From Candidatus Litorirhabdus singularis (lineage in GTDB: Bacteria > Pseudomonadota > Gammaproteobacteria > Pseudomonadales > Halieaceae): DNA of 64,000 nucleotides. Positions 63,894 to 64,000 of this stretch are shown piece by piece. Both the position numbers and the translations under genes were made by a program. The DNA is taken from positions 1,116,001 to 1,180,000 of the forward strand of contig NZ_SHNN01000002.1 in assembly GCF_026262625.1 (NCBI RefSeq). Direction: 5' to 3'. Within the stretch, counting starts at the first letter, position 1; every line of letters begins with the position of its first letter. Below the pieces are notes generated by a model. It was given only the letters and a program-made list of their open reading frames with translations. It made no database searches and was not told where the DNA came from.

Positions 63894-64000
63894 GCGCCTC
63901 TCTGCGGTGTGGCCGGCGCTTGCAATGGCAACCCAGTAAGGTAACATCCGCGCCCTTCGCACTCGCTGACAGTGCATGTCTTCGTCAGCAACCAACCCAG

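Overview
The window reads as chromosomal DNA of an aerobic to microaerobic gammaproteobacterium. Features pointing there are a complete cbb3-type (cco) oxidase cluster with an FNR-type regulator and HemN, gammaproteobacterial housekeeping genes (pepA-holC-valS, slyX, yciH, slt, bolA, trhO), and several catabolic modules. The mix of acyl-CoA, Rieske, P450 and meta-cleavage genes resembles marine Cellvibrionales such as Halieaceae or Spongiibacteraceae. That placement is an inference from gene content, not a computed result. I see no rRNA, CRISPR array, prophage or transposase.

Layout. 1-10.6 kb: 3' end of hemN, an FNR-type regulator, a Yip1-like membrane protein, then ccoNOQP, ccoG, ccoH, ccoI, ccoS and a DsbD/UreH-like membrane protein, all on the + strand with short gaps or overlaps. 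This is a self-contained unit for building and controlling a high-affinity oxidase. 10.6-18.4 kb: acyl-CoA-type enzymes (HTD2/MaoC-like dehydratase, dienelactone hydrolase family, Fe-dependent alcohol dehydrogenase, thioesterase), an MliC lipoprotein, a LuxR-type regulator, two transporters, and a small membrane gene broken by an in-frame TGA. 18.5-20.2 kb: an accessory islet of three small unknown genes, each separated by related small hairpin repeats.

20.2-32.4 kb: catabolic region. A P450 is paired with an epoxide-hydrolase-fold protein. An OmpW-type porin lies behind a perfect FNR box. An enoyl-CoA hydratase follows. A minus-strand operon encodes an SDR, a GlcG/HbpS protein, an HsaA-like flavin monooxygenase, 2-oxopentenoate hydratase, acylating acetaldehyde dehydrogenase and 4-hydroxy-2-oxovalerate aldolase. 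A divergent hydroxyacid dehydrogenase and a second HsaA-like monooxygenase lie beside it. The last three operon enzymes are the standard lower meta-cleavage route to pyruvate and acetyl-CoA. The ring-cleavage dioxygenase and C-C hydrolase are not in the window, so the substrate is unknown. A 20-bp perfect palindrome next to the aldolase gene is a candidate operator.

32.5-54.5 kb: mostly core metabolism and information genes: pyruvate kinase with glycerate 2-kinase, a phosphoribosyltransferase, an LLM oxidoreductase, a secreted protease, trhO-bolA, an AraC regulator, a repeat-containing unknown protein, a two-component system, pepA-holC-valS, two cold-shock-domain proteins (one membrane-anchored), slyX, yciH, an arsS-type radical SAM locus with two glycosyltransferase-like partners, and slt. 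54.6-64 kb: a VOC protein and a carboxymuconolactone-decarboxylase-like protein, tRNA-Arg(CCT), a large HD-GYP sensor, an unknown protein, and a second catabolic module: an SDR, two SnoaL/NTF2-fold proteins, a Rieske oxygenase alpha subunit and a Rieske ferredoxin. No stretch without a gene exceeds 300 bases.
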